Assembly: GCF_050113635.1 (NCBI RefSeq)
Contig: NZ_JBNJLT010000007.1
Coordinates: forward strand, 62,001 to 126,000
Length of the DNA: 64,000 nt
Direction of reading: 5' to 3'
DNA from: Marinimicrobium sp050113635
GTDB lineage: Bacteria > Pseudomonadota > Gammaproteobacteria > Pseudomonadales > Cellvibrionaceae
Shown here: in pieces, positions 59,505-64,000 of the stretch
Layout of the letters: each line of letters begins with the position of its first letter
Numbering within the stretch: the first letter of the stretch is position 1
The notes under the pieces: generated by a model
Seen by the model: the letters and a program-made list of their open reading frames with translations, nothing else
The model's database searches: none
What the model was told of the DNA's origin: nothing
Translations under genes and position numbers: made by a program

Positions 59505-60914
59505 ATGCCCCAGATTGCGTTTCGCGCCCCATGGCGGGTGTATCGTTTTGGCTTGGTTAGTTTGATGGGTTTGATGTGTCTGATGGCCTGGGTGGCTTCC
59601 ACTCAGGCTCGCTCGCTTCCCGATTTCACCGCCTTGGTGGAAGAGCACTCTCCCGCCGTGGTAAAGATTACAACCCAGGGCACGGTGAATGCCGGGCAGC
59701 GGACGCCTTATGGGGATGATGTGCCCGATATTTTTCGCGACTTTTTTGAGCGGCGCATGCCTCAGGAGCGCGATGTCCGGGCCATGGGCTCCGGGTTTGT
59801 CATCTCTGAGGATGGCTATATCCTCACCAACAACCATGTCGTGGAAAACGCGGACAATATTTACGTGCGGCTCAACGACCGTCGCGAGTTTACCGCTGAA
59901 GTGATCGGTACAGATCCGCGCTCGGATCTGGCGCTGCTGAAGGTTGACGCCGATGATTTGCCCTACCTGGAGTTTGCGGATTCCGACACCGTGAAAGTGG
60001 GTGAATGGGTCCTGGCCATCGGTTCTCCGTTTGGTCTGGATTATTCCGTCAGCTCCGGCATTGTCAGTGCCATGGGCCGCAGTATTCCCGGGCCTAACAA
60101 CGACACTTATGTCCCGTTTATCCAGACGGATGTCGCGATTAATCCGGGTAACTCCGGTGGCCCGCTGTTCAATCTCGATGGCGAGGTGGTTGGCATCAAC
60201 TCCCAGATCTATACCCGTTCGGGGGGCTCCATTGGTCTCTCGTTTGCCATCCCGTCCAATCTGGCCAAAGAGGTGGTGGCGCAACTGAAAGATGGCGGCC
60301 ATGTGCAGCGTGGCTGGCTGGGTGTGGCTATTCAGGACATCAGCCGGGACCTGGCACTCTCAATGGGACTGAAGAAGCCCACTGGCGCCATCGTGACCAG
60401 CATGGAGCCTGATGGTCCGGCGGCGAAATCGGATTTGCGGATCAGCGACATCATTCTTGAGTACAACGGTCGTGATATCAGCAGCTCCGGTGATTTACCC
60501 CCGCTGGTGGGCCGCACAAAACCGGGTAAAAATGTGTCCATGGTGGTCATGCGGCGCGGTGAAAAGCAAACGATCGAGGTGGAAGTCGGTCTGCTCCCCG
60601 ACAGCTATGGCGAGGTAGCCGGGCGACAGTCCGGCGGTGAGTCCTCCTCGGGCGACCCATTGGGCTTGACCGTGGAAGCCTTGCCTGATAACGCCGACGA
60701 AGAAGGTGTGCTGATCCGCCAGGTGGCGCGCGATAGCGTGGCAGCCGAGGCAGGTTTGAGACCTGGCGACGTCATCAGCCAGTTAGGCTATGACACCGTG
60801 AGCTCCGTAGAGCAATATCGTTCGCTGGTGCGTGACCTCCCCAACGACAAACCCGTGGCGGTGCGCTTCCTGCGTCAAGGGCAACCCGCGTTCACCACGC
60901 TTACTCTTAAATAA
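59505..60914 (+). CDS. mucD: DegP/MucD-type periplasmic serine protease
   Basis: Do/HtrA-family protease-chaperone of the periplasm. 469 residues with a signal peptide ending STQARS (about residue 36). Catalytic triad: His in TNNHVVENAD, Asp in RSDLALLKVD, Ser in NPGNSGGPLFN. Two PDZ domains follow (about 265-350 and 375-465). The MucD form is shown by lepA and lepB downstream, the Pseudomonas order. Unlike Pseudomonas, the gene is not preceded by algU-mucAB here but by motY. Confidence 0.93.
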   Translation: MPQIAFRAPWRVYRFGLVSLMGLMCLMAWVASTQARSLPDFTALVEEHSPAVVKITTQGTVNAGQRTPYGDDVPDIFRDFFERRMPQERDVRAMGSGFVISEDGYILTNNHVVENADNIYVRLNDRREFTAEVIGTDPRSDLALLKVDADDLPYLEFADSDTVKVGEWVLAIGSPFGLDYSVSSGIVSAMGRSIPGPNNDTYVPFIQTDVAINPGNSGGPLFNLDGEVVGINSQIYTRSGGSIGLSFAIPSNLAKEVVAQLKDGGHVQRGWLGVAIQDISRDLALSMGLKKPTGAIVTSMEPDGPAAKSDLRISDIILEYNGRDISSSGDLPPLVGRTKPGKNVSMVVMRRGEKQTIEVEVGLLPDSYGEVAGRQSGGESSSGDPLGLTVEALPDNADEEGVLIRQVARDSVAAEAGLRPGDVISQLGYDTVSSVEQYRSLVRDLPNDKPVAVRFLRQGQPAFTTLTLK

Positions 60915-60929
60915 GCCTTCTCTGGAGGT

Positions 60930-60960
60930 GACCGGTCCCGGCCCATAGCCGGGTTCGGTC
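60930..60960 (+). terminator. Long hairpin after the mucD-like gene
   Basis: GACCG-gt-CCCGGC, loop CCATA, GCCGGG-tt-CGGTC: two stem segments with a symmetric two-base internal loop. No T run follows, so termination is possible but not certain; it may reduce read-through into lepA. Confidence 0.5.
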
Positions 60961-61097
60961 AAATACGCTAAACTGGCCGCCTTTGCCCGGCGGCCCGTTT
61001 GATTCGGGCGTAGCGAAAGGCTTTCAAACGCCTTTTCCCTGCAGATCTGCAATCTCGCCGGATCTGACCCATCCGACCAACCTAAGATAGACGCCCA

Positions 61098-62897
61098 GTG
61101 ACTGATCTCAGCCATATTCGCAATTTTTCCATCATCGCCCACATCGATCACGGTAAATCCACCATTGCCGACCGCTTCATTCAGGTTTGCGGTGGACTGA
61201 CGGACCGCGAAATGGCCGAGCAAGTGCTCGACTCCATGGATCTTGAGCGTGAGCGCGGTATTACCATCAAGGCGCAAAGTGTTACGTTGAACTATAAGGC
61301 CCGCGACGGCAAAACCTATCAACTGAATTTTATTGATACCCCCGGCCACGTCGACTTTTCCTACGAAGTGTCACGCTCGTTGTACGCCTGTGAAGGGGCG
61401 CTGTTGGTGGTGGACGCAGGGCAGGGCGTTGAGGCCCAGTCGGTGGCCAACTGCTACACAGCCATTGAGCAGGGGCTGGAAGTCATTCCGGTGTTGAACA
61501 AGATGGATCTGCCACAGGCGGAGCCAGAGCGTGTCGCTCAGGAAATTGAAGACATTATTGGCATTGAAGCGACCGAAGCGGTGCGTTGCAGTGCCAAGTC
61601 CGGTATGGGAGTGGAAGATGTTCTGGAAGAGCTGGTACGCCTCGTGCCCCCGCCAGAAGGTGATGTGGACGCCCCGCTGCAAGCGCTGATTATTGACTCC
61701 TGGTTCGACAAATACATGGGCGTCGTGTCGCTGGTGCGCGTCAAGCAGGGCACATTGAAAGTTAAAGACAAAATCATCACCAAGTCTATCGGCAAATCCC
61801 ACGTGGTGGACAGTCTCGGGGTATTCAACCCGAAACTGACCAAGCTCAAGGAATTGAAGGCGGGTGAAGTAGGCTTTGTGATCGCCGGTATCAAGGAAAT
61901 TCTCGGCGCCCCGGTGGGGGACACACTGACTCACGCCAATACGCCTGATACCGCTGCGCTGCCCGGGTTTAAAAAGGTGAAACCCCAGGTTTACGCTGGT
62001 ATGTTCCCGGTGAACGCCGATGATTTTGAGGACTTCCGGGATGCTCTCTCCAAGCTGACCCTGAACGATGCCTCCCTGTTCTTCGAGCCAGAGAGTTCCG
62101 ATGCGCTGGGTTTTGGTTTTCGCTGCGGTTTTCTCGGCATGCTGCACATGGAAATCATCCAGGAACGCCTGGAGCGTGAGTACGACCTGGACCTGATTAC
62201 CACCGCCCCGACTGTGGTCTACGAAGTGCTGAATACTAAGGGAGAGACCCACTACGTGTCGAGCCCCTCCGCGCTTCCAGACCCGGGCGATATTGAAGAA
62301 ATGCGCGAGCCCATCGCCGAGGCCAACATCCTGGTGCCTCAGGAATATCTGGGCAACGTGATTACCCTCTGCAGTGAAAAGCGTGGGATTCAAAAGGATA
62401 TGCAATACACCGGCACCCAGGTGTCGCTGCGTTACGACCTGCCCATGAATGAAGTGGTGCTGGACTTTTTTGATCGCCTGAAGTCCGCCAGTCGGGGTTT
62501 TGCGTCGCTGGACTACAGCTTTGATCGCTTCGAACCGGCCAAACTGGTGCGGCTCGATGTCCTGATCAACAGCGAGAAAGTGGATGCGCTGGCGCTGATT
62601 GTGCACCGGGACCACGCTCAGGGTATCGGTCGCTCTCTGGTGGAAAAAATGCAGGAATTAATTCCCCGCCAAATGTTTGATGTGGCTATCCAGGCGGCCA
62701 TCGGTGGACACATTATCGCCCGCTCAACCGTTAAAGCGTTGCGCAAGAACGTGACGGCCAAATGTTACGGCGGCGATGCCTCGCGCAAGAAAAAGCTGCT
62801 GGAAAAACAAAAGGCGGGTAAAAAGCGCATGAAGCAGGTGGGCCGGGTGGAAATTCCCCAGGATGCGTTCCTGGCGGTGCTCAAGGTCGACAGCTAG
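61098..62897 (+). CDS. lepA: Elongation factor 4 (LepA)
   Basis: Translational GTPase acting on stalled or pre-initiation ribosomes. 599 residues with a GTG start. G1 motif AHIDHGKSTIADR, G3 DTPGHVDF, G4 NKMDLP, G5 CSAKSGMG; the C-terminal domain has the LepA-specific SASRGFASLDYSFDRFEP, and the Lys/Arg-rich tail GDASRKKKLLEKQKAGKKRM. The lepA-lepB pair is the usual arrangement. Confidence 0.97.
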   Translation: MTDLSHIRNFSIIAHIDHGKSTIADRFIQVCGGLTDREMAEQVLDSMDLERERGITIKAQSVTLNYKARDGKTYQLNFIDTPGHVDFSYEVSRSLYACEGALLVVDAGQGVEAQSVANCYTAIEQGLEVIPVLNKMDLPQAEPERVAQEIEDIIGIEATEAVRCSAKSGMGVEDVLEELVRLVPPPEGDVDAPLQALIIDSWFDKYMGVVSLVRVKQGTLKVKDKIITKSIGKSHVVDSLGVFNPKLTKLKELKAGEVGFVIAGIKEILGAPVGDTLTHANTPDTAALPGFKKVKPQVYAGMFPVNADDFEDFRDALSKLTLNDASLFFEPESSDALGFGFRCGFLGMLHMEIIQERLEREYDLDLITTAPTVVYEVLNTKGETHYVSSPSALPDPGDIEEMREPIAEANILVPQEYLGNVITLCSEKRGIQKDMQYTGTQVSLRYDLPMNEVVLDFFDRLKSASRGFASLDYSFDRFEPAKLVRLDVLINSEKVDALALIVHRDHAQGIGRSLVEKMQELIPRQMFDVAIQAAIGGHIIARSTVKALRKNVTAKCYGGDASRKKKLLEKQKAGKKRMKQVGRVEIPQDAFLAVLKVDS

Positions 62898-62962
62898 AGT
62901 CAGTCAGCCGGATGGATTTAACCAGCATAATGGCCTCGGACTAACCGTTTTGGCCAAGAACA

Positions 62963-63856
62963 ATGGGAACGCTTATGAGCAGTATTAACCTGCCCCTGAT
63001 CCTGACCCTCGCGGTGTTTGTGACCGGTCTGGTCTGGTTGTACGACTGGCTGGTGTTGTCCAGGCCGCGCCGGGAAAAGCTTGCCGCTGTGGAAAAGCAG
63101 TTCGAGCGGGCAGACCTGAATGAAAAACCCCAACGGGACGCCTACGAAGAGGCGCGTTCAGCGGCATCCAAAGAGCCGGTCTGGGTGGAATATTCCAAGT
63201 CCTTTTTCCCCGTGTTGGCTCTGGTATTTGTATTGCGCTCATTTATTGCCGAGCCGTTTCAAATCCCCTCCGGGTCCATGGAGCCGACACTGGAAGTAGG
63301 GGATTTTATCGTAGTGAACAAGTTCACCTACGGTATTCGGTTGCCTGTGCTGAACCATGAGGTCATCCCGGTCAATGATCCCAAGCGCGGCGAAGTGATG
63401 GTGTTTTTCCCGCCGCATCAGCCGGAGACCTACTTCATCAAGCGAGTGATCGGGCTGCCGGGGGATACCATTACCTATATTGACAACCAGCTGACCGTCA
63501 ACGGTGAGCCGGTGCCGGAGGAAGTGGTGGAGGTCAACCGCAACGCCAATCCTGCCTATCGGGTCGTCAAGGAGACCCTGGGCGATAATACTTATACCGT
63601 GCGCAAGCATTTGACGCCGAGTCGATACAGCCGCTATGGCTCCTGGACCGTACCGGAAGGTCATTACTTTATGATGGGCGATAACCGTGACGGCAGTTTT
63701 GACAGTCGTGGCTGGAACGATCTCAACCCAGGGGTAGCCGCCGATTGGAGCTTTGTGTCTGAAGATGCAATCGTCGGGCACGCCTTCGCCATCTGGATGC
63801 ACTGGGATGATTTGTTCAGCCTGCCCGGTTTTGATCGTGCGGGAAAGATTGACTGA
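62963..63856 (+). CDS. lepB: Signal peptidase I
   Basis: Cleaves signal peptides at the inner membrane. 297 residues from ATG 62963; ATG 62975 is an alternative. Two N-terminal membrane segments (about 9-30 and 75-93), catalytic Ser in IPSGSMEPTLEVGDFIVVNKF and Lys in YFIKRVIGLPGD, with the downstream MMGDNRDGSFDSRGW box. Cytoplasmic loop between the helices is charged. A DUF4845 gene follows after 15 bases. Confidence 0.96.
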   Translation: MGTLMSSINLPLILTLAVFVTGLVWLYDWLVLSRPRREKLAAVEKQFERADLNEKPQRDAYEEARSAASKEPVWVEYSKSFFPVLALVFVLRSFIAEPFQIPSGSMEPTLEVGDFIVVNKFTYGIRLPVLNHEVIPVNDPKRGEVMVFFPPHQPETYFIKRVIGLPGDTITYIDNQLTVNGEPVPEEVVEVNRNANPAYRVVKETLGDNTYTVRKHLTPSRYSRYGSWTVPEGHYFMMGDNRDGSFDSRGWNDLNPGVAADWSFVSEDAIVGHAFAIWMHWDDLFSLPGFDRAGKID

Positions 63857-63871
63857 CAAGAGGACGACGTG

Positions 63872-64000
63872 ATGACTGGTCTGCATACCCAGCGTGGCAT
63901 TTCGACACTTGGATTTGTATTTTTGATTCTGGTCGGCATTGCGGTGTTATTTACGGCTTTCAGAGTGGTGCCGCCTTATGTCGAGAATCGCTACATTGTT
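63872..64000 (+). CDS. DUF4845 protein, 3' end outside the window
   Basis: Only the first 43 codons are present. N-terminal sequence begins MTGLHTQRGISTLGFVFLIL with a single membrane helix, then FRVVPPYVENRYIV, which fits DUF4845 proteins found between lepB and rnc in Pseudomonas and relatives. The first 15 or so residues also resemble a type IV pilin-like leader (RGISTLGFV), as is usual for this family. GTG 63869 is an alternative start; AGAGG precedes it. The gene most likely runs on into rnc and era. Confidence 0.82.
   Translation, partial: MTGLHTQRGISTLGFVFLILVGIAVLFTAFRVVPPYVENRYIV

Noticed and set aside
1..64000. CRISPR arrays, tRNA and rRNA genes
   Set aside because: No regularly spaced direct repeats, no tRNA cloverleaf with CCA-type 3' end and no rRNA-like conserved blocks were seen on scanning.

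Overview
The window reads as a stretch of gammaproteobacterial chromosome. Gene content and order point to the Cellvibrionales or a Pseudomonas-like neighbour. The markers are rseP-bamA-skp-lpxD-fabZ-lpxA-lpxB-rnhB-dnaE-accA, a motY/pyrC/rnt block, and the mucD-like protease followed by lepA-lepB-DUF4845. A CE2-type acetyl esterase lipoprotein hints at a polysaccharide-degrading marine or soil lifestyle (Marinimicrobium/Microbulbifer-like is my guess, not proven). I see no rRNA, tRNA, CRISPR array, transposase or phage gene.

Layout. 1-13.4 kb: envelope biogenesis and lipid A operon (RseP, BamA, Skp, LpxD, FabZ, LpxA, LpxB), then RNase HII, DNA polymerase III alpha and AccA, closed by a strong bidirectional terminator. 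13.4-18.1 kb: catalase, a one-TM unknown, a SUI1 protein, then a small operon of cytochrome c lipoprotein, serine hydrolase and SlyX. 18.2-27.6 kb: a 1109-residue PAS/GGDEF/EAL protein, BepA-like metalloprotease, TusA-like protein, PerM-like permease and a pitrilysin-type protease. 27.8-32.5 kb: aceE-aceF (pyruvate dehydrogenase E1 and a three-lipoyl E2) with a terminator. 32.5-39.2 kb: esterase lipoprotein, VanZ-like protein, universal stress protein, MobA, PdxH, quinone reductase, DUF1653, TadA and a HI0933-type flavoprotein.

39.3-42.4 kb is the accessory region and the most interesting part. It is a run of small orphan genes, each followed by an imperfect inverted repeat with the architecture of an integron attC site (TAAC left core, long imperfect stem, GTTRRRY-like right core). 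Five such sites are clear and a sixth is doubtful. Four consecutive genes end with a TAA stop lying exactly in the TAAC core. No integrase gene is present in the window, so I interpret this as a cluster of attC sites lacking integrase (CALIN), or as part of a larger sedentary integron whose integrase is elsewhere. The cargo is a PaiB-like FMN-binding protein and four small membrane proteins of unknown function.

42.5-50.4 kb: a ZnuD-like TonB receptor with a His/Cys-rich loop and a near-consensus Zur box just upstream (probable zinc uptake), a CE2-like esterase lipoprotein, a DUF6491 lipoprotein, a TraF-like outer-membrane protein, YigZ/IMPACT and MltF. 50.4-64 kb: PurL, a DUF3313-like lipoprotein, a second tandem Usp protein, a 54-residue basic protein, RNase T, dihydroorotase PyrC, MotY, the DegP/MucD protease, LepA, LepB and the start of a DUF4845 gene cut by the window end. 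RseP at the left edge lacks its N-terminus.
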